Positions 1 through 11,369 are shown, numbered from the stretch's first letter. The stretch is 64,000 nucleotides of DNA from Salvator merianae (GCA_003586115.2 QVOM02000115.1:8166799-8230798), one strand, 5' to 3'. Notes: generated by a model not told the origin, from the sequence alone. Numbers and translations: made by a program.

Positions 1-243
1 TTGTGCCCATGCTTGTTTTGCATCTGGGTATTTTAACCAGGAACAGTAATGTAAAGAACCACCAGACAGAGGTAAAGAATCAATACTATGAAAAATCTGG
101 TATTGTTGCTGGATTTCCTGTAATACTGATATATCAGATTTTTGATCAACTAACCTGGGACTATAATGAGAATGCCATGAATATGTGTGGCATTCCCAGT
201 GTAGGGCAGGACAATCACGGGTTTTAACCTGTGTCTGGAGGCA
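1..243. mobile_element. MITE fragment, CCTCCAGA-terminus family (left end outside window)
   Basis: This stretch is homologous by eye to 24640-24890: both carry the same block around 'atttcctgtaata', and both end in a CTGGAGGCA-type terminus (about 231-243 here). The matching left terminus, seen in the other copy at 24483, would lie before base 1. The element is a short non-coding DNA transposon relative. The open frame across it is incidental. Confidence 0.5.
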
Positions 244-348
244 CCCCAAGGTTACCTCCAAAATGAGATAAACCGCGTGACCCTCTTGGCATTGCATTGA
301 AATTGCTAGAAATGCCTGAGACAAAACAAAGAATTAGCCATAAAAATG

Positions 349-349
<1 letters not shown>

Positions 350-386
<37 letters not shown>
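350..386. repeat. (TG)n microsatellite
   Basis: About 18 uninterrupted TG units. The His-Thr repeat 'protein' on the minus strand is a translation of this tract and not a gene. Confidence 0.97.
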
Positions 387-390
<4 letters not shown>

Positions 391-695
391 AAAGGAAACC
401 ATCCTGAATCCGGGTGGAATAGGCCTTTATACTGCCCAAACTATATAAGTTGAGATTTGGGGAAGCATTTTTCAAAGTCATGCAGTGCCATTCAACCATA
501 TATAACTCCTTACTAGGTACTCTATTTCCTAGATCTTTTTCTGAGCACTATCTGTCACTGAAGGCTTCACTCTACATGTTCTGCCCCCTCCAAAAACAAT
601 GCAAGCCACCACCAACTGTGGTGAAAAGGTGTTCTGGGTGGAAGAGAATGATGACAACCAGATACATATTCCATTACACCTATAGCACTGCTTTA
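387..695. other. Unassigned non-coding DNA
   Basis: No gene, RNA or clear repeat terminus was seen here. Short open frames lack any recognisable domain. Confidence 0.5.
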
Positions 696-706
696 TATAA
701 AGCCTT

Positions 707-839
707 GTTGTTTTTTGGTACCACCGAGTCAGGACCGACTCCTAGCTGACTGCATGGGCACCTCCAGGCTGGGGAATCAAACCCACAACCCTCTGCTTTC
801 CAGAAAGTTTGCACTACTACTGAGCTACAGCCACTCCTG
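707..839 (-). mobile_element. tRNA-headed SINE (ACAACAA-tail family), shortened, with target duplication
   Basis: Read on the minus strand, this runs from a GAGCTCAGTAGTAG-like A-box region (near 818-836), through a CAAACC-type B box, to the GTCGGTCCTGACTCGGTGGTACC tail region. An 11-bp direct repeat TATAAAGCCTT flanks it at 696-706 and 840-850, which is a typical LINE-mobilised target-site duplication. The central part present in full copies (for example 59361-59546) is missing here, so this copy is internally deleted. Confidence 0.8.
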
Positions 840-850
840 TATAAAGCCTT

Positions 851-1200
851 AAATAGCCCAACTACTGCATCTTCAACACTGGCTGATGAATTGAAACAGT
901 GTAACAGTGGAGGAAGTTCAGTAGAGTGAACTACGTTTTGTAATGGATCAAAGTCCAATTTGGCATGATGAAAGGAGCTCAAGCATGGCTCTCCTATCAC
1001 TGTGTCACCATGTCATGAGTCAGTTGGGTGTTAGCATCCCAGGGTAGATGAGGGCTGTTTGTAGTGTCATCACGCCCTGTAGTTCAAGAAATGGCAATAT
1101 TGGAGAATACTTCTCTCTGCTGTTGCAGAATAACTTTTTCTTTTGCTTCTGAGCTGCATCATCATGGCCTTTTGGAGGACAGTCAAGATGTATCCAAGTG
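851..1200. other. Unassigned non-coding DNA
   Basis: No gene or recognisable element was seen. It directly abuts the MITE that follows. Confidence 0.5.
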
Positions 1201-1401
1201 ACTGCATCCACACCCGTTAAAAAAGACAGCTCAAAAGCATCTAGTATCCCCAACTCACCTCCAATTCTCATTCAAACCAGAAACTGCACTTTGGAAGTGC
1301 ATTTTCAGGAATTCAGTGTGGATTAGAGGCACTAATGTGTGAATGTTACCACCTATAAGCCAATTTTGAGTCGACTTTTTTAATGTGGGTAGATGCAGCC
1401 T
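1201..1401. mobile_element. MITE, GCATCCAC...TTAAAAAAG terminus family (family D)
   Basis: The left end CTGCATCCACACCCGTTAA and the right end, read in reverse complement (GGCTGCATCTACCCACATTA), form imperfect terminal inverted repeats. Both continue into an A-rich run and a CTCAAA motif. The same structure recurs at 22984, 53452 and 59933. It is non-coding. The superfamily is not assigned from this copy. Confidence 0.6.
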
Positions 1402-1728
1402 ACCTCTCAGGCCTTTTCTCTTCTATGGCACTCTCCAGATGGTAATGGGAAAGCCGGATATAAAGGGAAAGCCAGCTTTGTCCCTCACCATGGTCCACTA
1501 GGTATGCATGGGACTCACCTGGCATGTGTTCAACATATTGGCCGTCTGGCAAAATCATTCAGCATCATGTTGGAAGGGGCTTATGGGAACTTGCCATGGA
1601 CTCACCCCAGTTCTTTTCTTTTCCATGTGCATGGTGAACTCCCAGAACTCCCTTCCAGTGGTATGCTATATGACTTTGCCAGGCAGCAGGTAAGTCAAAT
1701 ACATGACAACTAAGTAAAAATAGTGCTA
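1402..1728. other. Unassigned non-coding DNA
   Basis: A stretch with repeated 'catgg' motifs and overlapping short open frames that look incidental. It ends at the TA target of the Tigger-like element. Confidence 0.45.
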
Positions 1729-2139
1729 CAGTAGAGTCTCGGCTATCCGACATAAACGGGCGGGCTGATAGTCGTATAGCCGAAACCCTCGGATAATCCG
1801 GAGGGGCTAAGAAAAGCCTCTCATTCCTCTCTCTCATTCCCCCTAGTCTGTCAGTGTGTGCGTGCGAGTGACAGACTAGGGGGGAAGAGAGAGCGATCGG
1901 AAACAGAGACAAATCAAGGCGAAATGGAAGACCTTCGCAGCGAAAGTCTTCCTTTCACCTTGATTTGTCTCCTTTTCCGATCGCTCTCTCTCCCCTCCTG
2001 GTCTGTCAGTGTGCGCGCGCGAGTGTTTGGGGGCGTGTCTGGGGCACAGAAATGCCTACAGCCACGCCCCCAAGCAGCCGCCATGTCGGATAATCCAGAA
2101 TGTCAGATTACCGAAGGACAGATAACCGAGACTCTACTG
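1729..2139. mobile_element. Tigger/pogo-like non-autonomous DNA transposon
   Basis: The termini are CAGTAGAGTCTCGGCTATC on the left and, in reverse complement, CAGTAGAGTCTCGGTTATC on the right. A TA dinucleotide flanks both sides (1727-1728 and 2140-2141). TA target duplication with CAG termini and the GAGTCTCxxTTATCC-type end is characteristic of Tigger-like Tc1/mariner-superfamily elements. There is no transposase frame: the 411-bp interior is CpG-rich and mostly a long inverted repeat. It is a non-autonomous derivative that would have been moved by a related element's enzyme. Confidence 0.8.
1870..2007. repeat. Long hairpin inside the Tigger-like element
   Basis: The arms 1870-1937 and 1941-2007 are near-perfect reverse complements around a 3-nt loop, with only a few mismatches and single-base bulges. 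For example GAGAGCGATCGGAAA on the left pairs with TTTCCGATCGCTCTC on the right. An RNA read from either strand would fold into a stem of about 67 bp. Confidence 0.85.
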
Positions 2140-2141
2140 TA

Positions 2142-3512
2142 TATCTCCCAGCCCTATTTTTATTATGATTTAAGTGGCTGATCCACCATTCTGACTTAGG
2201 CCACAGTCACACTTCCACTTGATAGTCTGTCTTAGGATGGACCGGGAACTTAGACTGTTTTAGGCCTGTTTGCACCTACCTCAGGGTGGGGGCAAGATGA
2301 TGGGCCTATGGGAGTGGTGCAACCACATCGCTGCTGTCAGTAGTGGGGTAAGGGCGTACAAGGCAGGCCAGCTCAGGTCGCCCCTTCTGGCTATGAGCCC
2401 TAAAACCTGTTGGCTGCTCTCCATGCTGCAGCCATGCACAACGGGATGCTTTTCCTGGGGCGAGGAACAGCTAGAACATTGCCAGTACTGGCCAGATGGG
2501 GTTGTCCCCTCTGGCTCCGGGTGCCGGACTGGCTGTCCTCCATGCTGCTGCAGAGCTGGGCAGAGACTGGCATCCTTTTGCCTGGGCCTGTTTCTTGCAG
2601 CTGAAATGGACTCATTGCTGGGATTATCTGAATGCAGGATAGTCCACGTCAGGTAGGGAAAGTCCCCAGAAGAAATAGAAATGGCGAGGATGGCCTCAGT
2701 TCTGATTACAGGTAATGTGTGACTGCAGCCATAATGCCGGGTGTGTCTGGCAGTTCAGCCATGATGCTAGCAAGGGGCTGGCATTATTGTCGTGTCTGGA
2801 CACTCCCTATGTTGCCCTGCACTACCAGTTTGTCTTCTTAGTGGTTTAATCTTGTGGCTTTAATATAAATTTTTATTCTGTGTTAAAATGCAACCCACTA
2901 CAGGATCTTTAGGTAAAGGGAAGGCTATAAATATAAATAATAGACGAAGTAGAACACCAAACTGGCTCTTTCCAGCTCTATGAGCCTATGCTGTTTGAGT
3001 ATTCTGTACAGTTTGATGGGGTGGTCTTTGAAGTTAGCACAAAAGCTGCTTTTGATGCACGTATAGAGTTCGTACTTCAGTGGAAACAGGCCAAGAAAAA
3101 TAAGCCTAGCAGATGCAAGTTACTTCAAGCAGAAAATATGAGCTGCTGGTGGATACTACTGAGAGTGGGGTGTTCCCTTTTACTGAAAGCACATGTACTA
3201 TTCACCCAGGGGGTGTGGTTGTACCTCGTGGCTTTTTTGCTTTGGTCTGAGGTTCCCTTTCCTTTCCAACCAATAATGGAAGGATCTCAAGTTCCTTTGA
3301 GAGCTCACTGGGTTCATGTTTTTTCTTGTGAGTTTCAGGAGAATCTTTGGATAGCTGAGGTAACTTGAAAACCTCTGGCACCTGGAAGAAGGCAAAAGTT
3401 AGACGATTTCTGGCACACAGCATTTGACACCCCCCACCAGTGACTTTTTTTTTAACATTGTCCATTTAAATCATTCCAGAAGGATAAAGCTGACTTATAC
3501 TCCAGAACACTA
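2142..3512. other. Non-coding stretch with one MITE-like terminus
   Basis: At 2263-2278 there is GGCCTGTTTGCACCTA, close to the terminus of the GGGCCTGTTTGCACTT MITE family. No matching right end was found, so this may be a truncated copy running into the GC-richer 2280-2650 stretch. The remaining bases show no gene or repeat I can name. Confidence 0.4.
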
Positions 3513-3625
3513 TGAAGGAAGGGAAGGAAGGAAGGAAGGAAGGAAGGAAGGGAAGGAAGGGAAGGAAGGGAAGGAAGGGAAGGAAGGAAGGAAGGAAGGA
3601 AGGAAGGAAGGAAGGAAGGAAGGAA

Positions 3626-3663
<38 letters not shown>

Positions 3664-3665
3664 AA
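3513..3665. repeat. Compound (GGAA)n / (GGGAA)n / (GAAA)n microsatellite
   Basis: A purine-only tract on the plus strand. It begins as GAAGG units with interspersed GGGAAGG steps and switches to GAAA units near 3630. The Lys/Glu/Gly-rich translations crossing it are artefacts. Confidence 0.97.
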
Positions 3666-3691
3666 CGATTGTGCTGGGGATTGTCTCTACA

Positions 3692-3816
3692 GCAGAGGTT
3701 CCCAGACTGGACTTCCAGATATTGTTAAATTACAACTCCCATCACACTTTGACTTCGGCCACCCTGACTAGGAGGGCTGATGGGAGTTGTAGTCCAAAAA
3801 CATCTGATCTACAGCA
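3692..3816. mobile_element. Palindromic MITE-like repeat (ACAACTCCCATCA core)
   Basis: TACAACTCCCATCA (3731-3744) is mirrored by TGATGGGAGTTGTA (3778-3791), and the flanks GACTTCCAGAT and the CATCTGAT side are also complementary. I know this 'ctccagatgttgttggactacaactcccatca' palindrome as a very common interspersed repeat of squamates, probably a hAT-type MITE. The exact ends are uncertain. Confidence 0.65.
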
Positions 3817-3905
3817 TCCATGAAACTCAAGGCAATGTACATAAGATTCCCATTCAAATACTGAGGGTGAGATCACACTGGACTTTTTTCAAATGGAACT
3901 TTTAC

Positions 3906-3955
3906 AAAACGCACCCCATGTGTACCCAACAAAACGCACCCCATGTGTACCCAAC
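3906..3955. repeat. Perfect 25-bp tandem duplication
   Basis: The unit at 3906-3930 (beginning AAAACGCACCCC) is repeated without change at 3931-3955. Two units are too few to be a minisatellite; it is most simply a replication-slippage duplication. Confidence 0.9.
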
Positions 3956-4664
3956 CAAAAAAACAAACATTCATATAGGAAAAAGAAAATCCTACCTCAG
4001 GTTGCTGTTCCTTCACCATTCGTTGTCTGCCACTAGCCGGATTTCCGGGTCCCTGATTGGTCAGCCCCTAGCAATCATTTTCACTGGGTACAGGGCATCC
4101 CTAATCACATGTCTGAGCACACCCTGACTTGATCCAGTTCTTCTTAGGTTCAGCAAGGTAGTTATATTGTAACCCATCAGATTACATTTTGCGATTAGGT
4201 GTTTGCTCAATAATTATTCTTAGAAAAACTAGCACTCTTATGTTGGAATAATTTGTTATTAGGGAAACTATATATTTTTTTACCCCCAAACTAAAGTTTT
4301 ATTGAGGGGAAAAGATGTATAAATATAAACACTGACCTGCATGCGGCATTGCTTCGTGCCTCTATTTTGTTCTGAGCTTGTTTCTGTCTGGATAGGAGGA
4401 AGCAAAGTTCTGTCCACTAGCTGTCGTCTTTCTCGGCCATCAGCATTTTTTGGATGTTTCTGGTCAACTGTGAAAGCCCAGAGGAGATGAGACAGAGTAA
4501 ATAAGGTGATTCTGATTGACACAAAGTCGTCTGTGCTTAAGTCCCGCTGAAACAAAAGATGGCAAAGCTGGTCAATGGTCACACCTCATGTTTTTTGGTG
4601 AAGGAGGCTGGCTTAAGTCCTCAGAAACCAGACACTAAATTGTGAGGAACTTTCCTGCCTGAAA
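3956..4664. other. Unassigned non-coding DNA
   Basis: No gene or recognisable element was seen. There are poly-T/A runs near 4270-4300. Confidence 0.5.
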
Positions 4665-4692
4665 TGGGATTATCCCAAATTTGGATAATCCC
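4665..4692. repeat. Short perfect palindrome with two TAATCC sites
   Basis: GGGATTATCC (4665-4674) and GGATAATCCC (4683-4692) are inverted around an AT-rich spacer. TAATCC is the core site of K50 homeodomain proteins (OTX, PITX, CRX). Whether it is functional or just a hairpin is unknown. Confidence 0.4.
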
Positions 4693-4737
4693 AGCTCTGA
4701 GTTCGTTTCAGCAAGAAATGGACCCAGCCAGGCCATC

Positions 4738-4980
4738 TCTTGTCGCCCTCCCGATGCCCTCCTGTCACTCCTGAAACCCCCCTGGTGCCACCTGCCTCTT
4801 ACCCCCCACCTTTCATCCCCCATCCCCTGATGACCGCTGCTGCAGCATCTGCAGCTGCCTCCCACCATCCCCATCCCCCCACTGTCTACTGCTGCTGTGA
4901 CCACAGCTATTGCTGCCTCCCACCCACCCCAAGCTTTCCCCCCTCCCCCCACCCTCCCTGCTCCAACTTGCCTATTATCA
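4738..4980. repeat. C-rich pyrimidine-biased tract
   Basis: The plus strand is strongly C/T biased, with runs such as CCCCCCACCCTCCC and CTGCTGCTG-type steps. Open frames on both strands give low-complexity Pro/Ser or Gly/Ala proteins and are not credible genes. It could be the interior of a degraded MITE. Confidence 0.5.
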
Positions 4981-4992
4981 GGAGGGCTCGAG

Positions 4993-6763
4993 TGGCAGCA
5001 GTAGTGTGACCAGTGCTGGAGGAAGCCTCACTCCCCTGTCCGTCCCAGGGATGGACTAAAACATAAAAATGTGTCCACTGGGTTTTCAAACACTGGTGTT
5101 TGGGATGTAGTGCCTTTACAGGTGGGGCTTGTGTGACTGAATGTTCTTTAATGTAAAAAGCAGCAGCACAACTTTGCACAGAGAAAACTGGCAAATCAGA
5201 GGAAGAGCTAGACTAGAACACTTCTAACTGTAACCTGCTACCCTCCTATATGGAAGACCTTTTATGGAAGACCATTGAAGATGTGGCTACTCCCTTCAGT
5301 CTCACTTGGCAGCAATTGAAAACTAGGCTTCCTCTGCAGGGGATCTGGGAACATTTATGCAACTCATTATGAGAACAACGTTTTTAGGCTACTTCCAGAT
5401 AGCAGGAACACTGTGATATCCTCCTAGCATTGCGTTGGGATTGCCAGACATCCTCATGGCCTTCCCAATGCAATATCAGTTGCAACACAGAGAAAAAGCA
5501 CCACATTAGTATTCCAGGATATGTACAATGCCAGATCTCCTGGAATAGCTCCACTGCCCTCTAAATCTGGCAAGATACATGCAATATCAACTCGCTGGTG
5601 ACTTCTGGGAGCTGCCAAAGCATGTGAAAAGCAAACAAAAGGGGGGGGACACGGCGAGCTTCTGGAAGTCCCCAGCAAGGCAATGTCATACGCAGCTTGC
5701 CAGATATGTAGGTAAGCAAAGCTATGCCAGGGTTTGCTGTGCACATCTGGTGGTCCATAGCAAGGGGCAAGGCCAGATTCCAGTCTGGACTGGCAGAACA
5801 GTGGATGGGCCTCCTTGGTAGACTTTATTCTGAGGAGCAGCTTTGCTTCTCCCCATTACATTTCACGATCCTTGTCTCTGAGCTGCAAAGACAACTACCC
5901 GATCCAAGGCTAGTGTTAACTTGTAAGAAGACAGGCATTCCTCCAAGATTTGAGTTTGTTCTTAATTCAGGCATAGCAGAATCCAACACAGCAAAACACA
6001 TTGGCAAGATTTTCTGTCTTTACCCTGTATCCTCTTTCAGGCTTGCATTTAACTCTGCATTTTTGAGACTGCTTCAAACATCAGACACCTTGTTCCACTA
6101 GGTGGAAAAACTGTTGTGTCCATTACGAATTCTCAGACTATAAACTGTACTAAAATAACCAGAGGACCTTGAATGGCTTACACAATCTTAGCTTCTTACC
6201 AATGTGTGAGAATTTTCTTCCCGGGAAAAATCCTCCATAGAAAGTCACATGGGATTTCTTGCACCAAAGTGTGGAAAGATCAATGCTGGTGTTTCCCAAG
6301 GTCAGGTAATCTACAGATTGGTTTGGTGCGTCAGTATTCCTTGGATCTGCCTTTGCTATCTCTTCATCGTGATGAATCCCTACCCATCCATCCTAGAACA
6401 TAATTCATTGACAACTGTGTTAACTATTTCAATGTATAAGGTAAGAGATACTGCCTTTCCTCCTTTCAGCTACCCGCAGCACAGCTATAAATTATGAGTG
6501 ACCTGTCACCACCCCTATTATGGGAACTTCACAGCCAATCTGACCATTAAAAATGCAAGGTGAGCTGCTACATTTCAGATTTTGGTCATCATTCTTACAG
6601 GGCAGCAAAGAATCGTTTAATTAAGTATTACACATTTATGGTGTGAGCCATCATTATCTGGAACTTCAGCTTCAAGATCACTGAGTACTTTGGCAATTCA
6701 CTGCCATCATTTTGGGTGGAAACCAACACAATGCCATTTACTCATCAAAGTTTCAGTTTTCTG
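4993..6763. other. Unassigned non-coding DNA
   Basis: The stretch contains a G8 run near 5641-5648 and a repetitive-looking zone at about 5385-5800 (repeats of 'ccagat' and 'gcaatat') that resembles a MITE interior, but I could not pair its ends. No gene was seen. Confidence 0.45.
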
Positions 6764-6776
6764 CCAGCAGGGGGAA
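6764..6776 (+). promoter_or_regulatory. CTCF-like core motif
   Basis: CCAGCAGGGGGAA matches the CCASYAGRKGG core of the vertebrate CTCF motif. A match this short occurs by chance, so occupancy is unproven. Confidence 0.25.
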
Positions 6777-8993
6777 TCAGGCGGTGTAAAACTGAAATGC
6801 TGAAGGCATCAAAGTGAACTCAATAAAAACTCTAGTCAGTTTAAAGGATTTTTGCTTTCTTCTGATTACCAGAAAAGATAAAGAAGGATAAAAGCTGCTC
6901 AATATGATCAACTGGAGTATCACTCCAAAATGCTCACAAATCTTTTTGTAAACACATACACCTCTCTATGTGTGGCTTTGCTTTACCAATCCTGCTATCT
7001 TTATGAAAGAAGAAAGGGTATCATGAGAAACAGGGGATAAAACTGCTAACATTATCCTTGAAGGGAACAGAGAGCTTGCAGTTTGCCCAGAGAAAGTAAT
7101 ACCAAACTGATTTCAGAGAAGGTAGAACTCTGTTGTAGGTGATTCAAACATGGGGCAATTCCACACTGGCTGATATGCAAGGCCAGCAAGTGTACTAGCA
7201 GCCTCCCTCCAGCATGCTTTCTATCATTTATTGTTTTAGAAATATGTGATTAAAAAGTTACAACAGACCCACTAAGCTCAAAGAGGATGTGACAATTGCT
7301 CTGCATTGCAGCCTACAATTTCTCTCTTGCACCATCCCCAGTTTCTCTATCCCATCCCTGAAAGGTTATCAGACATTCACTTCTTCTATACTTGGCTCCT
7401 TACTGAGGGACGACAGAACCTGTGGCCCATTCACCACCTGGCACAACTACGTCTTTGAAAAGCCTTTCTCATATCATATGTCTAGTTTTGCAATATGATG
7501 TCTCACAGAAGAACTTTCTGAAGCAAGCCCCACAATGTATACCATTTGTGCAAGCTGACACCATTTGGAGATAGGGAAAATTGGGGGCAAACATTTGGGC
7601 AATACGACTCCCATCCTTCCCAGGGCAGTGGTTAAAGCACTGCAGTCCAACAGCACTAGGAGGGTCACAGGGATAGGCAGGGGGTGCTCTACGTCCTAAT
7701 TTGTACTTCTTCTCCCACCTCATGCTTCCCATAGTCTTTCTTCCTGAGCTGCCTCTTTTTCCTACTATTTTTTTCCTTTCCTTTTTAATTTATATTAAAC
7801 ACCTCAGAACCATATATGAGGCAAAAGCATAGTCAAAAACCCAGTGCAAAGCCATAGAAAAGAGCTTGGCAAACTCTTTTCCCTACCTGTATTCACAGAT
7901 TTTCAAGTATGAGCCAGGGTAGAAGGTAGAATTTAAAGAAAAGGTTCCCATATATGTAACAGTCTACATGCATCACATATTCTGTGCAGGTTTCATCAAG
8001 GCCACTCCCTCTTTCCAGGTCAGTTCAACTACTGAATCCATTTTTCGGAGGTACATTTGTAAGGCTGAGCTCAATGGGCTGCAGCATACAAATGATATAC
8101 AAGCAGTGTAAATCTTTTTCTCTGACTTTCAATGGACCCTTCAGCTGCTGAGCCGTCTGGGCTGCCTAGTATTCTCTGGGACTACGCTCTATTCCTTCTT
8201 TTCTGGCTCCTGAAATATGAATAGTTTTTATATTTCAGTTAGCCAAGGATGAAAATGAAATGGGTAATAAGGGAGAGAGAGGCTGCCCTGTGAGAGAAAT
8301 AGAAAGCCTGGGATACTGATTTTAAGAATAGTAGGAATAGAAGTGCAACAACTCAGACTCTTAAGAACAGGTAGAAGTCGTAGCCATTTGTTTCTGAGAA
8401 ACAAACACAACAAATTTGACTGAACCCTCAACATTCGTATTGTCAGTCATTTTGAAATATCTAAATGAGAAGCGATTTTTATTGGCTATGTCCAGATGGG
8501 TGCCGTAGGGGGCACCCCAGCTAGCCCAGAAGGAGGATGTCCAAAATTCTAGATGACCCCGGGATGGTGAGTTTTATTTTCACATGGCCCCAACCAACCT
8601 CTAGGCCATCCCAATTGCCCCGGCGGTCTGGAAACCTGGCCCAACTACTCTCAGGTTGGAAGGCATGTGGATGCACAGAGGAGGGAGGGAGGGAGAGAGG
8701 GGCAAATTGCTAGATCAATTTCTTTCTGGGCTGCTTTACTGAAGGACCAAAAATGGCTGACTTCAGGGCTCATTTCCAGTCCTTTGAAAAGTGTCCCAGC
8801 TGGAAACCTTGAAGCTTTGGGGAAGGGTCTCCCTCAGCTGCACTCCTTGGATGTCAGCAGCAACAGTGGAGTGAGTGTTGTTTGCTGATGCACTTTTTGT
8901 CCTTGCAGTGGCTCCTACACAACTCCAAAGAGTCACCCCGAGTGAAGCTGTATCCACTCCCTGACTAGATTCAGCCTTTAAGCCTAGCTTGAC
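6777..8993. other. Mostly unassigned non-coding DNA with a MITE fragment
   Basis: At 7152-7215 a fragment (GGGGCAATTCCACACTGGC, then CCAGCAAGTGTACTAG) resembles the left half of the GATTCTGCAC MITE family seen at 12166, 30226 and 48824. The zone 8488-8700 is G/C-richer and MITE-like but has no paired ends. No gene was seen. Confidence 0.45.
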
Positions 8994-9051
8994 CTATCCA
9001 TCCATCCGTCCATCCATCCATCCATCCATCCATCCATCCATCCATCCATCC
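8994..9051. repeat. (CATC)n microsatellite
   Basis: About 14 tetranucleotide units with one CGTC interruption. Confidence 0.97.
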
Positions 9052-9091
9052 TTTCAAATGCTGAAACAGTGGAAATCTTTTTTTTTTTTTA

Positions 9092-11261
9092 ATCTTTGTC
9101 CTAGCACAATACTTTTCAGGAGTAGTATCAGTATTAATTTTATTTATAAAAGTTGTACTTCAGGTAGTCAGTAAGAAAGAGTCATAGGGCTTTTCTACAA
9201 TTACTTTGAGAGATCCGGATGAGCTGATCCAGATCATGCACTCCACTAATGTGGATCTTGCCCGCAGCAGTACCCTGAAGCTTACATTTACTTTGGAACC
9301 AGCCCCCAAAGCTCTGATGGCCAGGAATGAAACTTCCTGGCCTCAGAGCCCCTGGGGGACCCATTTCAGTGATTCAATAAGGCACGTTGCTGAAATAGGT
9401 CCCCCATGGTCCTAGTACACAGGTAGACCTTGGTTCTATTCTCCCTTTGTCCAAGATGCTCTCTAGCAAAGTGCTTCTGCACTTCGTGGAAGCCCTTGTG
9501 AAGCAGCATATCACTGCTCCTGATTGCAACTAGCTATGGAGCACAAATTAGTGCTCCACAGCTTTACCAGGAGCTGATGGTCAGCTTCCAGTAAAGTATA
9601 TTCACACCTGTTTGCGGGTACAAATGCACTGTCACACTACACCACACTGCACTGCACTTGGTGACTGTGCCTGCACACTGAGCAGTACTGCCAGTCGCCA
9701 TTATAGCAGCCAGCTGCTTCCTGGCCACTGTCATGGTGAGGATCCAGCAATGCTACCAGCATTTGCACTGTGAATCCTGGTAGCCTGCTGATGATAAGGA
9801 CTACAGCCACGCACTGCAGATGGAGTACGTGCTGTGTGGTCAATACCGCTGTAGAACAGAATAATTATCCTGTTCTATGGTGGTAAGAGTGAAAACACCC
9901 CCTGTTATTGAAATCCACCAGTATTCTGGCCCAGAAGCAGACCAGGAGAGCATTTTGGGCCTCCTGATCCGGAATACGCTCTATTTCATATAGACAGAGA
10001 GTACTGGGGGGGGGGGGACTGTCTAATCTGCACCAGTGTGGAGACAAGGGAGACCCAGAAGAGGACACTGGGACCTAAGATCCATAGAAGCTTGTTTGGC
10101 CTTTGCTTAATTCAGTACTATTGAAATCCTGATGTATTCAAGCCTCTGCCAACTATTGTTTCAACAGGATTATTTTATATAGTCTTACTGAAAGCACTAG
10201 AAAATCTCTAAAATTTGAGTTATTCTGTACCTGGATAAGCAAGCTAGTAGAGAAAAAAACCCGCAATACCTTTGGGATATCTCTATATGACACATTCTGA
10301 TTCCAGGTGGCCACTTTTGTATATTGTGGTCTGAGGTGAAAGCTCAGTTTTCTCACTGAAATCTTTAAAGGGTTTCTGGTTTTTATTCTGGCATGTTTTC
10401 TTTCTTCATAGCTTTCTTCTAACCAGCCTTCATTTTCAAACTGTGTCTGGACTGAAGGACCAAGACCTACAGAGAAGATGAGCATGAATGAAAATCTTGC
10501 AGCATAAAATGTAGTAGCTTTGCCTGTAATACTTAAAAGAGGGGCAGCTAAAGTGCATTTCTCTAGAAGTTGCTACAGAACAATTCCTGTCATCCTTGCC
10601 ATTGTCCAGGCTGGCTGGAGGTGATGGGAATTTAGCATCTGAACAGGAGAAGCAGGAATGGCATATGCTGGAACTGGTGTGGCAGCAGGGGAGGGGCAAG
10701 GCTCTGACTGACGCATCGCTTTTGATTCTTCCAAATCATGTTTTCCTTCACAGTGCACCAAAATACAGTTTGGAGGGATCGGAGGAGAGGCTTCCATCGC
10801 AGCTTCATCCCTCCCTTTGCCAACCCACCAGACTGTGAGATGCCCCTGACATCCAAGGAATGAAGGTTGCATCCACACTGGTGACAGAAAGTACCTGGTG
10901 AAGGCTTAAGGGGTGCAGTGTCTGTGTCTACATGCCAGCAATGGCTCCAGGCATGCAGCAATTTTCTGAGGGTGCTTTAGGCTGGAAAGTGCCCTTGGAA
11001 GTGTTCTTCCCACGGAAGAGAAAAAAGGACTCTGAGGGTGCTTCGGGCACTCATGCCACTGCTATGTACATACACGGTGACTGTGCATGCAACTTACTGG
11101 TACTGCAATCCACCTGGATGTCTTATTCATCGTGCTAAAACGGTCAAATTCTAGGGCTATTTCTGACATCATTAAAATTTCCCCAACTTTGAAGCTGGGG
11201 AGTTTCATTCCTCAGCTCCAAACAGAGTAAGAGGGTAAGGCACATGGTATATAGATGTCCA
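9092..11261. other. Non-coding DNA with degraded MITE-like segments
   Basis: A poly-T run lies just before it (about 9079-9091). AGGGCTTTTCTACAATTAC at about 9187 looks like a MITE left end. The stretch 9960-10060, which includes an uninterrupted G12 run at 10006-10017, resembles the interior at 60640-60700 ('ctgcaccagtgtggaga'). Other parts (10560-10960) are GC-richer with no assignable structure. No gene was recognised. Confidence 0.4.
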
Positions 11262-11312
11262 GTGCCATGTGCCATAACATGCCATCATGCACCATGTACC
11301 ATGCGCCATGCC
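11262..11312. repeat. Degenerate CCATG-rich tandem repeat
   Basis: CCATG or its near variants recur seven times in about 50 bp (GCCATGT, GCCATAA, CACCATGT, GCGCCATG). It looks like a decayed short tandem array. Confidence 0.5.
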
Positions 11313-11369
11313 CTTGGATCATCGCAATTCCCCTTTGGGACAATGAAACTAAAGATCATGATATTTACA

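Noticed and set aside
224..499. Minus-strand frame with His-Thr repeats
   Set aside because: Translation of the (TG)n tract; the flanks have no coding character.
3424..3823. Lys/Glu/Gly-rich 'proteins'
   Set aside because: Direct translation of the GGAA/GAAA microsatellite.
8994..9051. Possible CRISPR-like array among tandem repeats
   Set aside because: Simple tetranucleotide repeat with no spacers; the genome is plainly eukaryotic.
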